From assembly GCA_964561995.1 (NCBI GenBank), contig CAZLQZ010000002.1, positions 62,001 through 126,000 of the forward strand: a stretch of DNA of 64,000 bases, given 5' to 3'. The position numbers and the translations under genes were made by a program. Below are positions 36,129 through 44,428 of the stretch, piece after piece (position 1 is the first letter of the stretch; each line of letters starts with the position of its first letter). The notes beneath the pieces are model-generated. The model saw only the letters and a list, made by a program, of their open reading frames with translations, made no database searches and had not been told where the DNA came from. This stretch comes from JABIAG01 sp964561995. Its GTDB lineage: Archaea > Nanobdellota > Nanobdellia > Woesearchaeales > JABIAG01.

Positions 36129-36806
36129 TTAGATTGCTTGAAGAACGTATTTTTTATCCATTCCTAAACTCCAGTTCTGAATTGCTCTAACTAAGGCATT
36201 TTTTCTACTTTTATTTAATGGAACTGTAATTCTTTGTTCTTCATAGGGTATGTGATGCATTAAAGTTGGAATTTTTTGTCTAATTTTATGAAAAGATTCA
36301 TATTTTGAACTATGTTGTATTGCAATCATGGAAGATATTAAGTCTGCTAAATTAATTATTGGTATGCTTTTATCTCCAGATTGGACTAAATTAATTTTTT
36401 TATGACTAATGTTAAACCCCCTAGCTTTCATATATTGTTGAAGGATATCAACACTTTTTTGTTCAGAATTATAAAATTGATCAATATAAATTTCTGTATT
36501 TTTAGCGTCATAGCCTTTTGCAGTAACTATGTGAGCAATACTTGCATGCTGAACTTCTTGCATAGAAAATCCTGAAGATCTAGCTAGTGTCCAATAATAA
36601 TTATCTAATCCTTTTTCAAACATTTCATCTAAAGATGGAAAATTTTCTTCTCCATTAAGAATATCTTTTGCTTTTAAAAGTGCATTCCATCCTAAATCTA
36701 TTGTTAATTCTGGGTTAGAGGTCTCAGCAACAACGATTACTCGCTGACTGCCTAAATAAAGTGGAGTTTCGTCTATACCTAAGTATTTCATACTTTTTAA
36801 AGGCAT
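36129..36806 (-). CDS. RNase-H-fold protein (RNase HII/DUF3800-like, tentative)
   Basis: 225 residues. YLGIDETPLY opens with an acidic pair like the first catalytic strand of RNase HII (GIDEAG) or DUF3800. TEIYIDQFYNSEQK has a second acidic strand. SGDKSIPIINLADLISSMIA resembles the third catalytic region. A divergent nuclease of the RNase-H fold is inferred from this pattern. An ATG at 36791 (residue 6) is an alternative start. The gene is separated by 38 bases from the methyltransferase downstream and 42 bases from the upstream gene, all on the minus strand. Confidence in the specific family is low. Confidence 0.5.
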   Translation of the reverse strand: MPLKSMKYLGIDETPLYLGSQRVIVVAETSNPELTIDLGWNALLKAKDILNGEENFPSLDEMFEKGLDNYYWTLARSSGFSMQEVQHASIAHIVTAKGYDAKNTEIYIDQFYNSEQKSVDILQQYMKARGFNISHKKINLVQSGDKSIPIINLADLISSMIAIQHSSKYESFHKIRQKIPTLMHHIPYEEQRITVPLNKSRKNALVRAIQNWSLGMDKKYVLQAI

Positions 36807-36848
36807 ATTTTATTTATTATTATTGTGGTTTTAGAAAAGAGTATATTT

Positions 36849-37934
36849 TTATGAAATTAATTTTTTAAAAAAGTATTTACTATTTAATACACTGTTAGTA
36901 TTTATTTTTCTTTTAATATTTTTTTTACTAAAATTGTTTGAAAAATTTAATCTATCCTGAGCTTCTTCAATTATTTTTTTTGGATGAGAAAATATTTGAT
37001 ATGCAGAAAATATGCCCGCTGTAAGTCCTGTTAAAAAACTTCCAAATCCAAATAGTCCTGGATTTGTTTGTCCAATTTTAATTCCAAGATAAGCACCTAA
37101 AAATGGACTTGCAAAACTAATTGCTCGATTTCCTATCATAAAAAGTTCTCCCCCTGTATTAGTTTCATTCATTTCAAAATTATAACTAGAAATTTGAACA
37201 TTTGTAACTTCGGATTCAAGTAATTTTCCAAAACAACCATCAGTTGTAATTCCACCCTTTATTTCGACATTGATTCGATGAAAATTGTGCCAGCATTTCC
37301 ATCCTAATTTTGTAATTCCATATCTTAATTCTTGAATGTGCGGTATTACGTAATTGACATTTGCTTTAAAAGGTGTGACATAATTTTCTAATACACAAAT
37401 ATTTTTTTTTACATCTTGTTCAAAAGGTATTAACAAATCTTCATCTATTTTATTTAAAGTAGATTTTTTACCTAATTGAATTATTATTGGAATTACTTCT
37501 GAAGTCCTAGAAGCATAATTATTTGGCATATTTGCATTGTTATCAATTATATTGATTAGAGGATTAACAATTTTAGATTCATATCTTTTTCCAGTAATCA
37601 TGTCTTTTACAGTAACACTATTTTCTTTTTTATCAACAATATAAGGTCTTGATTGTATAGTTGGTCTAGCAAAAGTGTAATCTGTATTTGTTGGGTCCCA
37701 AAAAAGCATATCTGATAAATCTGGAACTGGTCCATGTAAATAAACAGTTGATCCATGAGAATAATTTCTTTTTTCTTGCCATTCTTGAATTCCTTGTTCA
37801 ACTTTTGTTTTAAATTCATTTTTTACAGAAAATAAATGATCTTCTGAAAATAAAGTTTCATAATTAGCAATTCTATTACGAATAATTTCTTCTAATACAT
37901 TTGGACTTAAAGTAGCTTTAATTATTTCTACCAT
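36849..37934 (-). CDS. Unknown protein paired with an SPFH protein
   Basis: 361 residues. The first about 250 residues are soluble with no known motif (HGPVPDLSDMLFWDP, HIQELRYGITKLGWKCWHNF). Residues about 270-315 contain Gly-rich hydrophobic segments (FLGAYLGIKIGQTNPGLFGF, LTGLTAGIFSAYQIF) that could form one or two membrane helices. A basic C-terminal tail follows. The gene starts two bases after the stop of the SPFH gene, so the two are almost certainly co-translated. Bacterial SPFH proteins are often paired with NfeD proteins, but this is not NfeD. Confidence 0.65.
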   Translation of the reverse strand: MVEIIKATLSPNVLEEIIRNRIANYETLFSEDHLFSVKNEFKTKVEQGIQEWQEKRNYSHGSTVYLHGPVPDLSDMLFWDPTNTDYTFARPTIQSRPYIVDKKENSVTVKDMITGKRYESKIVNPLINIIDNNANMPNNYASRTSEVIPIIIQLGKKSTLNKIDEDLLIPFEQDVKKNICVLENYVTPFKANVNYVIPHIQELRYGITKLGWKCWHNFHRINVEIKGGITTDGCFGKLLESEVTNVQISSYNFEMNETNTGGELFMIGNRAISFASPFLGAYLGIKIGQTNPGLFGFGSFLTGLTAGIFSAYQIFSHPKKIIEEAQDRLNFSNNFSKKNIKRKINTNSVLNSKYFFKKLIS

Positions 37935-37936
37935 TT

Positions 37937-38956
37937 CTATTTATATTCTCCAAATTTATTTTTAAATTCACCATTACTTAAACCGCCACTCATATTCATA
38001 ATTGGAAATCCTTCTAAATCTCTTAATGCTTGCATAAATAATGCATACTTTGGTTCAATATCTGCTTTTTTTGCACCTTCTCCAATTCCTTCAAGATTCA
38101 TTTTTGTTTTTATTTTATCGTAAATTGGATTTCCATCTAAATCTGGTTTTTCTGAAGAACCAGTCAAATTATTTTGATATTGAAGCATAACTAATGCACC
38201 AAATTCTGGTCCTAATGACTGACTTAATTGAATTGCAAGATTGGAAAATATTTCTGCTTCTTTTGTTTTATAATTAATGTTTAATTCATATTCTCTTGCT
38301 TTAAGGTCTAGTTCTGCTGAGCCAGTAATTCTTCTTATATTTGCATCTTTTTGTGCTTTGATTTCAGCAATTGCTTTTTGTAATTCTTCTTTTGCTTTAA
38401 GGATTGGTCCTTTTACATTTGTTTCATAATCCATTTCTGGCACTTCACTAATAACTTCTGGAAATATGATGTTTGTTAATTCAATATTTTCAGTTTTTAT
38501 TCCCCAATAAGAAGTTTCACTTTGTAAAAAGTTTTCAATATTTTCTCTTAAAATACTTCTATTATTATAAATTGCTTTCCAAGTGTGATCTCTTGCAATT
38601 TTTTCACTTCCTTGTCCTCTTAATAATGTTTCTAATTCTTCATCTAAATCAGAAGGTGCATTTTCCATATAGTTTCGTGGGTTTTCAATTCTATATCTGG
38701 TTGATAAAGAAATATCTAATTTAAATCCAGCATCAAATTTTGAATTATCACTTTTACATATTGCTGAAAATGATGTTTTATATCTATGTGGTTCTAATGA
38801 TACAATTGCAACTTGATGTAATCTTGGAATGCCAATTTTAAAACCGGGTTCTTTTATGTCAACAATTCTTCCTCCAAAAGTTACAATACCTCTCTCGTGA
38901 GGATTAATTCTTTGAATCCATCTTACATCTTTATATTCTGGTTTTTCAAATGTCAT
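37937..38956 (-). CDS. SPFH/Band 7 (prohibitin-like) protein
   Basis: 339 residues. ERGIVTFGGRIVDIKEPGFKIG begins the SPFH domain, which continues through FDAGFKLDISLSTRYRIENP and SYWGIKTENIELTNI (about residues 20-190). A long helical region with KAKEELQKAIAEIKAQKDAN follows (about 190-260), as in stomatin/prohibitin assemblies. Such proteins form ring-like membrane-associated scaffolds. Unlike most members there is no N-terminal membrane helix, so membrane contact may depend on its partner encoded immediately downstream. The exact process it organises is unknown. Confidence 0.8.
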   Translation of the reverse strand: MTFEKPEYKDVRWIQRINPHERGIVTFGGRIVDIKEPGFKIGIPRLHQVAIVSLEPHRYKTSFSAICKSDNSKFDAGFKLDISLSTRYRIENPRNYMENAPSDLDEELETLLRGQGSEKIARDHTWKAIYNNRSILRENIENFLQSETSYWGIKTENIELTNIIFPEVISEVPEMDYETNVKGPILKAKEELQKAIAEIKAQKDANIRRITGSAELDLKAREYELNINYKTKEAEIFSNLAIQLSQSLGPEFGALVMLQYQNNLTGSSEKPDLDGNPIYDKIKTKMNLEGIGEGAKKADIEPKYALFMQALRDLEGFPIMNMSGGLSNGEFKNKFGEYK

Positions 38957-39008
38957 ATTTTATTTAAGGAAGTAATTTAATTTAATTAATAAAGTTTTGG
39001 CAAGGAAA

Positions 39009-39030
39009 GGGCCAGAGTTCATCCCTGCCC
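39009..39030. other. GC-rich bulged hairpin between divergent genes
   Basis: GGG-C-CAG (39009-39015) can pair with CTG-CCC (39025-39030) with one bulged C and a 9-base loop. It stands out from the AT-rich intergenic region between the SPFH gene (minus) and the small secreted gene (plus). A regulatory or leader element is possible, but there is no further evidence. Confidence 0.25.
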
Positions 39031-39082
39031 AGTAGTTAAAATCAAAACATTTAAATATCAGTAATACATTCCTTTTATTAGA

Positions 39083-39436
39083 ATGAGTTATTTAAGAAAT
39101 ACAGTTGGTGCATTGCTTGCAAGTGTTGCTTTAGCTAGTACTGCAATGGGCGGAGAATTAGAAAGAAAGCTAGGTTTTCCCCTTAATGAAGAAAATGCAG
39201 TAACAAAACAAGAAAAAGCCTTAGTTCAAAAAGCAAATCAAAAATTTAATTCTTTAGAACAACAAGAAAAACTTTTAGATTTTTATAAAAAATGTGTTAA
39301 AGATGCTAATTTAACTGATTCAAAATATCAAATGGGAATTTTAAGAGGGGAAGAAAAAGTAGAAACTTTAAGAAATCAAGTTCAGAATTATGCTTTTTTA
39401 GTTCCTGAATATACCAAACAGTTATCCCAAAAGTAA
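39083..39436 (+). CDS. Small secreted protein
   Basis: 117 residues. An N-terminal signal peptide (VGALLASVALASTAMGG) precedes a charged, helical, Gln/Lys-rich mature part (TKQEKALVQKANQKFNSLEQ). No recognised domain. TTTAAATA at 39050-39057 is about 29 bases before the ATG, suggesting a short or no leader. Its 3' end overlaps the convergent 39422 gene by 15 bases; that product also has a signal peptide. Both are probably envelope proteins of unknown function. Confidence 0.6.
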   Translation: MSYLRNTVGALLASVALASTAMGGELERKLGFPLNEENAVTKQEKALVQKANQKFNSLEQQEKLLDFYKKCVKDANLTDSKYQMGILRGEEKVETLRNQVQNYAFLVPEYTKQLSQK

Positions 39437-40207
39437 ATGCCATTTTTCACTTTCATTATCAGAAAGATTCATTTTGTCAATAGCTTTCTTAATTTTAGCA
39501 ATTTGATGCTCATTTAAATTTTCTTTTGCATCTAAAAATTTCAAATATAAATCTGCGAAACTTTTTTTATTTAATTTGACAATCTCATTAATTTTTATTC
39601 CAAATTTGCTAAAAGCGATTACAATGTCATTATCCTTTGAATATTCTTCTAAAAGATTGGTTGCTTTTTTAAGAAGTGTTAATTGTTTAATTAAACTTTC
39701 AACAGAATTATTTCTTGTTGCTTTTTCAAATTCATTTAATAATTTAATTAATTTTGGAAAATCTTGACTTACAACTTTTTGTGCTTTTTCCCCAATAATT
39801 TCTCCAACTTTAACTTCAGTTAATACTTTTGCCATTCTAGCAATACACATTGCTTTAACTCCTGCTTTAGAGTACCACCTAGCTTTTTCCATTTCATCAA
39901 GGTTTTGTTGTTCAACATCCATAATTTGTTTTCTTAATGCTTTTTCGCTTAATTCTTCAACAACTTTTAAAGCATAATCTCTTTGAATTAAAAGAATTAA
40001 ATCGTATAAATCTTTTGCATCTTTATGATTAATTAAAGAACCTTTTTTTATTATGTGTATTTTGTTATTAATAACTAATTCAGCTTGTGATTTTAAACTT
40101 AAAGCTTCTGTGGTACTTGCTATTGTTTTTGGTTGTCCAAGTAATGCTGCACCTAAAGCTGTAGCAAGATAAAGTTTTTTAAGCCAATTTTTTTTTAACT
40201 TACTCAT
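39422..40207 (-). CDS. Secreted helical protein of unknown function
   Basis: 261 residues. The basic N-terminus KLKKNWLKKLYLATALGAAL is a signal peptide, with possible cleavage near QPKTIAS. The rest is mostly alpha-helical and charged, with no Cys pairs or enzyme motif (EFEKATRNNSVESLIKQLTL, AKIKKAIDKMNLSDNESEKW). It lies 30 bases downstream of the fibrillarin gene on the same strand and could be read through from it. Family unknown. Confidence 0.6.
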   Translation of the reverse strand: MSKLKKNWLKKLYLATALGAALLGQPKTIASTTEALSLKSQAELVINNKIHIIKKGSLINHKDAKDLYDLILLIQRDYALKVVEELSEKALRKQIMDVEQQNLDEMEKARWYSKAGVKAMCIARMAKVLTEVKVGEIIGEKAQKVVSQDFPKLIKLLNEFEKATRNNSVESLIKQLTLLKKATNLLEEYSKDNDIVIAFSKFGIKINEIVKLNKKSFADLYLKFLDAKENLNEHQIAKIKKAIDKMNLSDNESEKWHLLLG

Positions 40208-40237
40208 AGTCTTATTAAGAAAACTTCTTATTTAAAT

Positions 40238-40918
40238 CTATTTCTTTTTTACAACAATCATTACATGATCTTTTTCAAAAGGTTCTAAACTTCTAAAATC
40301 AACAATTGTTAATTCTTTTTCTAATTGAGCACGTACTTTTCTAAAAATATCTCTTGGACGAGCAGAAATGTCAACACTTCTCGCTTTAACTGCAATCATT
40401 CCAAATCCACCTTTTTTAAGATATTTATTTACGTTTTTTAAAAATATTTCAGCTTGGTTTCTTTGAGCAACATCTTGAAAAACAACATCTACTTTTTCAG
40501 GCATTAAATCTTCATAATTTTCTGGATGAAAAGCATCTCCCAAAATTGGAGCAATATTTTTTCTTTTTTCGCATAAAAACATTAAATCCATCATAACTCT
40601 AAATGCTGGGTCTATACCAAAAATCATTCCTCCTTTACCAATTATGTCTGAAATGTGTGAAGCAGTAGTTCCTGATGCAATTCCTAAATATAATACTTTT
40701 TGCTGAGGTCTAATGAAAATATCTTGAACTCCCTGCATAATATAACTTCCAAGTTTACTTCTAAAAGGAATCCATTCTCTAAATTCTTTACCTTGTTCAT
40801 TAACTAAATTTTCATCGTATACTTTACTGCCCGGAACTAAATTTTGTGTGTAAATCTTTTTCCTTCTATCTGCTCCAGATTCAAATACTCCGATTAGTTT
40901 AGTTTGTTTTATGTTCAT
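40238..40918 (-). CDS. flpA: Fibrillarin-like 2'-O-methyltransferase
   Basis: 226 residues. It is the SAM-dependent subunit of the C/D-box sRNP that methylates rRNA and tRNA ribose. VLYLGIASGTTASHISDIIG is motif I, GMIFGIDPAFRVMMDLM follows, and DVVFQDVAQRNQAEIFLKN and GFGMIAVKARSVD are the typical catalytic-face motifs. NEQGKEFREWIPFRSKLGSY is the archaeal/eukaryal fibrillarin N-terminal signature. Full length for the archaeal protein. Its start overlaps the stop of the Nop5-like gene by 4 bases, preserving the usual archaeal pair. Confidence 0.97.
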   Translation of the reverse strand: MNIKQTKLIGVFESGADRRKKIYTQNLVPGSKVYDENLVNEQGKEFREWIPFRSKLGSYIMQGVQDIFIRPQQKVLYLGIASGTTASHISDIIGKGGMIFGIDPAFRVMMDLMFLCEKRKNIAPILGDAFHPENYEDLMPEKVDVVFQDVAQRNQAEIFLKNVNKYLKKGGFGMIAVKARSVDISARPRDIFRKVRAQLEKELTIVDFRSLEPFEKDHVMIVVKKK

Positions 40919-41622
40919 TTTAACATTGCTTTTAATTTGTCTCCTACAAATTCTCCTTTAAAATAATCTACTTTTGCAGCAATTGAAATTTTGTCTGCAA
41001 TTTTTCTTGCTGCTTTTGCTTTATCTCTTGCTTTTGCAACATAAGGGTGTGAAAGTAAAATACCATATTTAGGTGGTCTGGCTCCTGTTTTAATATGTCT
41101 AAATAATGCTTTTTCTGCTCCTAAAATTTGTACGGTTGATGCTGGAAATTCTATTAAATTTTTCATACTTCCTGCAAGAGAAATAAGTTTACTACCTATT
41201 AAACTGCCTGCCAACATTGTAGTATTTGGATAATGTTTCTCCATTTCTTTGTCTAATTCATCAAGTTGTTTTTCTCTTAAATTGTATAAATTATCCGTTT
41301 CTCTTCTTAAGTTGTCAATTGCTCTTATTGAAAAGTTCTGTCCCATTGATTCTTTAATTTTGTATTTTTGCATTAATTCTTTTTTGGATCTTCTAATCTC
41401 CATAAGAAAAGATTCATGCTCTGGAACTTTTATAGATATTTCAGGTAAATAAAGCTCATACCAGTCTCTTAATCTTTTAACCATCATATTAATAATTTTA
41501 TCTAAATCTTCAATGTGAGAAATTAATTGAATTATGTAAGTATCTTCTTTTATAGTTTCTCTAATTTTTTTTCTAGTAAATTCAATGCATATTGTTCTCA
41601 TGCTATCTAATTGTTTGTCCAT
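40915..41622 (-). CDS. Nop5-like C/D-box RNP scaffold lacking the N-terminal domain
   Basis: 235 residues from the ATG at 41622. The frame is open to 41679, but a TATA box (TTTATAAA, 41645-41652) lies in that extra part, 27 bases before 41622, so the shorter start is favoured and the mRNA is leaderless. The coiled coil (about residues 15-115) and the Nop domain (LAGSLIGSKLISLAGSM, STVQILGAEKALFRHIKTGA, then HPYV) are clear. The Nop domain binds L7Ae-RNA complexes. Archaeal Nop5 usually has a further N-terminal domain of about 110 residues that binds fibrillarin; it is absent here although fibrillarin is the next gene. Confidence 0.9.
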   Translation of the reverse strand: MDKQLDSMRTICIEFTRKKIRETIKEDTYIIQLISHIEDLDKIINMMVKRLRDWYELYLPEISIKVPEHESFLMEIRRSKKELMQKYKIKESMGQNFSIRAIDNLRRETDNLYNLREKQLDELDKEMEKHYPNTTMLAGSLIGSKLISLAGSMKNLIEFPASTVQILGAEKALFRHIKTGARPPKYGILLSHPYVAKARDKAKAARKIADKISIAAKVDYFKGEFVGDKLKAMLK

Positions 41623-41644
41623 ATTAATGGATATTTTAATTTGA

Positions 41645-41652
41645 TTTATAAA
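41645..41652 (-). promoter_or_regulatory. TATA box of the Nop5/fibrillarin operon
   Basis: TTTATAAA on the minus strand is centred 27 bases before the ATG at 41622. It decides between the two possible starts of the Nop5-like gene. Confidence 0.65.
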
Positions 41653-41740
41653 ACTTCTCAAAAGTTCCCTTTTAAACACATCTTGTAAATGTTATAAAAA
41701 GATAGAAAAATTAATATAACATTATCTCATTTTTTTAATT

Positions 41741-42016
41741 ATGGAACTTTCAGAAGACAAGTTAGAACAATTTTCAAAACAAAATCATAAAAAAAATGTT
41801 AAACAAGCTTTAACAGAAGGAATTATTGCTTTACTTCCTTTAATTGCTTTATCTTTTGGCTTTTCGGTAATATACTCAAGACCCAATTCTCAAGAATTAC
41901 TTTCTCCACAAAGACTTGGAATTGTAGGTTATTTATTTCCCCTTTTAATAGTTGCTTATTTTATATTTTTATTTTTTGTAATTAGAGATATACATAAAAG
42001 AGTAGTAGAAAAGTAA
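41741..42016 (+). CDS. Small two-helix membrane protein
   Basis: 91 residues. A charged N-terminus (about 1-25, Lys/Gln-rich) is followed by two hydrophobic helices (about 27-45 and 62-83). No motif is recognised. An AT-rich promoter region with TTATAAAAA lies near 41692-41700. It ends one base before the convergent transporter gene. Function unknown. Confidence 0.6.
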   Translation: MELSEDKLEQFSKQNHKKNVKQALTEGIIALLPLIALSFGFSVIYSRPNSQELLSPQRLGIVGYLFPLLIVAYFIFLFFVIRDIHKRVVEK

Positions 42017-42367
42017 TTAACTTCCCATTCCAATTAAACTTACTCCAAGAATAATTAAACTAACACCTAACCATTTTAGAAATGTAATTTTTTCTTTTAA
42101 CATTATTTTTGATAAAAAAGCCACATAAACATAACCTAAAGCAACAAGAGGGTATAAAACTGATAATTCTCCGCCTTTTAATGCAGGAATAAATGTAATT
42201 GTTCCAATTCCATAGAAAAACAATCCAAAAATTAAATTTTTATTTTTTATAATTCCGTTAATATTAAATCCAAAGCTATTAGATGCTCTTTTTAAAAAAA
42301 TGGGACCAAATGCACCTATGCCTGTTCCAAAAACAACCAATAAAACTGCCCATAGTTCTGTAGCCAT
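42017..42367 (-). CDS. Small EamA/SMR-type transporter subunit (2 of 2)
   Basis: 116 residues with four predicted membrane helices (about 4-22, 38-56, 66-84 and 93-112). LKGGELSVLYPLVALGYVYVA and LKWLGVSLIILGVSLIGMGS match the conserved parts of the small EamA/SMR-like families (as in ArnE/ArnF). Such half-size proteins function as dimers. The adjacent gene encodes a second, homologous four-helix protein one base away, so a heterodimer is likely. The transported compound (lipid-linked sugar, amine or drug) is unknown. Confidence 0.78.
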   Translation of the reverse strand: MATELWAVLLVVFGTGIGAFGPIFLKRASNSFGFNINGIIKNKNLIFGLFFYGIGTITFIPALKGGELSVLYPLVALGYVYVAFLSKIMLKEKITFLKWLGVSLIILGVSLIGMGS

Positions 42368-42368
42368 T

Positions 42369-42743
42369 TTATTCTACTGCTCCAGCATATTGTTCTGTTT
42401 TACTTCCCCATCCAATAAATCCAATGCCTACTACAATTGTTATTACACCTAACCATTTCAAGTAATTAAGTTCTTCATGGAAAAAATAATTTGATAATAT
42501 TAATACCCAAACATAACCTGTTGCAATAATTGGATATAAAGTTGATAAGTTATCATTTTTTAAAGCAATTATTAGTATTGCTGCTCCAATTCCATAAAGA
42601 ACTAATCCTCCAATTAAAAAATAATTTAAAATTAAACCTTCAATACTAAAACTTAATTTTGCTGTTCCAAATTTATATAATACTTGAGCAAATGAAATTA
42701 GAATAGTTGTTAAAATAACCATAAAAACTGGTTTTTTATTCAT
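42369..42743 (-). CDS. Small EamA/SMR-type transporter subunit (1 of 2)
   Basis: 124 residues with four membrane helices. NDNLSTLYPIIATGYVWVLIL and LKWLGVITIVVGIGFIGWGS are homologous to the same positions of the following gene. This gene overlaps the end of secD by 4 bases (42740-42743) and precedes the second subunit with one base between, so all three are transcribed together. A paired heterodimeric transporter is inferred from the tandem arrangement. A flippase for a lipid-linked sugar is possible, given the glycosylation genes in the window, but not shown. Confidence 0.78.
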   Translation of the reverse strand: MNKKPVFMVILTTILISFAQVLYKFGTAKLSFSIEGLILNYFLIGGLVLYGIGAAILIIALKNDNLSTLYPIIATGYVWVLILSNYFFHEELNYLKWLGVITIVVGIGFIGWGSKTEQYAGAVE

Positions 42744-44428
42744 TTTTTCAATAGATATTCAACAATTACTGCATATGCTGGTCTTGTTATTAAAACTCCT
42801 ATGGAGACGCCGTATATTGTTGTTAAAGCAAATCCCCTAAGAATTCCTGCTCCTGCAAAAACTAAAGGTAACATTGCTACAAAAGTTGTAAAAAATGCTG
42901 CCATAATAATAAAGAAAGCACTCTTTATTTTTTCTTTTAAATTACTAGTAATTGAGTCTTTTGATAATAATTCATCCGCGATAACAATTAAATGATCAAC
43001 TCCCGTACCTACAACAATAATGATTCCTGCAATTGCTGCTAAATCTAAATTAGTTCCAAACATTGCTGAAACTCCTAATAAAATCACTAATTCACTTAAA
43101 CTAGAAATTATTACTGGGATTACTATTTTTAATGTTCTGTATCTTATTAAAATTACAATTCCAACTGATATTAATGCAATTAAACCTGTTAATAATGCTG
43201 TTCTTAAAAATTCTTTTCCTAAAATTGGTGAAAGATTGTCTGCTTTTACAATATTTAATTTAACTGGTAAACTTCCAGTTTGAATTATTGCTTGTAATTT
43301 TTTCATATTAGCTAAAGCGTCACTCATTGCTTCTTCTCTTGAATCGCCGCTTCCAACTCCTGAAATTTGAATTTGAGTTTCTGCTCTTCCTTTAAGTTCT
43401 GAACCAATTCTTAAACTGTTAACTTCTTGTCCATCCAAAAATAGGTCAATATTACTACTTAGGTATTGTTGTCCATTTTCTGTTAAAACATCTAAGTTTT
43501 TAGTAGCTTCAGATTGTCTTAATGCTGCTTTTGCACTTAGTCCAATTCCAAAAAAGAATTTACATGAATATCCGCCAGATTCTAATTTACCGCATCCTTG
43601 ATTTGGGTCGATACCTGAACAATCTGCAGTTCTACAAATATTTTTAATATCTTCTCCACCTGTAAATACAGTATTGTTATCAATTTTAGCTTCGAATTTT
43701 CCTTGACTTCCAATTAATTCTTCAATTTCTTTTTTTTGTAAACCTGCAATTTCTACTAAAATAAATCTGTTTCCTGATAAGTCTCCAGATTTTCTAATTA
43801 CTACATCATTTAATCCAAATGCGTTTAATCTTTGATCTAAATTTTCAACAATTCTATTTAATACGTCTTCATTTACTTGTTCTTCTGGTTGAAGTAATAC
43901 TCTTACTCCCCCTTGTAAATCTAGACCTTTTTTTAAATTATTTTGTGGAGCGTTATAAACTGTTAATCCTATTTCTGCTACTCCAATAATAGTTTCAATG
44001 GTTTCATTAATTTCAAAAGTTTTGTTAATTGTTGAGTTTGTTTTCTCATCAAATACTTCTTTAATTTCAGTAGTCGTATTTCCAGTATATTCAATCATTA
44101 CTTTTGGTAATGTTTTAATGGAATATGAATTATCATTTGTAGATATTCTAATTGTTCTATTAATTTCAATTTCTTCAATTAGCAAAAAATAATCTTCAAT
44201 GTTTTTTACCGATTGTCCATTAATATGGGTGATTATTTCATGATCTAAAGGACGAGAATTTTTTTCAGGACTATCTATTCCTGCTAAATTGGCTGCAGAA
44301 TCTTTTTCAACAAATCTTATTGCAACTCCGTCTTGTGAAACTGGTTTTATTGCAAGTACTGCAAGAATTATAGCAAGGATTAGAATAATTACTCTAATGT
44401 TTTTAAATATTTTAGGTATTTTAATCAT
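42740..44428 (-). CDS. secD: Protein-export membrane protein SecD
   Basis: 562 residues. An N-terminal helix (VIILILAIILAVLA) is followed by a PDZ-like insertion (about residues 35-105: ITHINGQSVKNIEDYFLLIE). The P1 domain then begins with GLDLQGGVRVLL. Five C-terminal helices include LDLAAIAGIIIVVGTGVDHLI, the RND-type signature of SecD. It forms a complex with SecF that uses the proton gradient to assist Sec translocation on the outer side. It directly follows secF with a 4-base overlap. The cluster fits the many secreted proteins encoded nearby. Confidence 0.95.
   Translation of the reverse strand: MIKIPKIFKNIRVIILILAIILAVLAIKPVSQDGVAIRFVEKDSAANLAGIDSPEKNSRPLDHEIITHINGQSVKNIEDYFLLIEEIEINRTIRISTNDNSYSIKTLPKVMIEYTGNTTTEIKEVFDEKTNSTINKTFEINETIETIIGVAEIGLTVYNAPQNNLKKGLDLQGGVRVLLQPEEQVNEDVLNRIVENLDQRLNAFGLNDVVIRKSGDLSGNRFILVEIAGLQKKEIEELIGSQGKFEAKIDNNTVFTGGEDIKNICRTADCSGIDPNQGCGKLESGGYSCKFFFGIGLSAKAALRQSEATKNLDVLTENGQQYLSSNIDLFLDGQEVNSLRIGSELKGRAETQIQISGVGSGDSREEAMSDALANMKKLQAIIQTGSLPVKLNIVKADNLSPILGKEFLRTALLTGLIALISVGIVILIRYRTLKIVIPVIISSLSELVILLGVSAMFGTNLDLAAIAGIIIVVGTGVDHLIVIADELLSKDSITSNLKEKIKSAFFIIMAAFFTTFVAMLPLVFAGAGILRGFALTTIYGVSIGVLITRPAYAVIVEYLLKK

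Noticed and set aside
37607..37819. Second minus-strand ORF inside the SPFH partner gene
   Set aside because: A different frame of the same strand, with Gln/Leu-rich low complexity and no supporting start signal.
41623..41679. N-terminal extension of the Nop5-like protein
   Set aside because: It would contain the TATA box, and the extension shows no Nop5 N-terminal domain.
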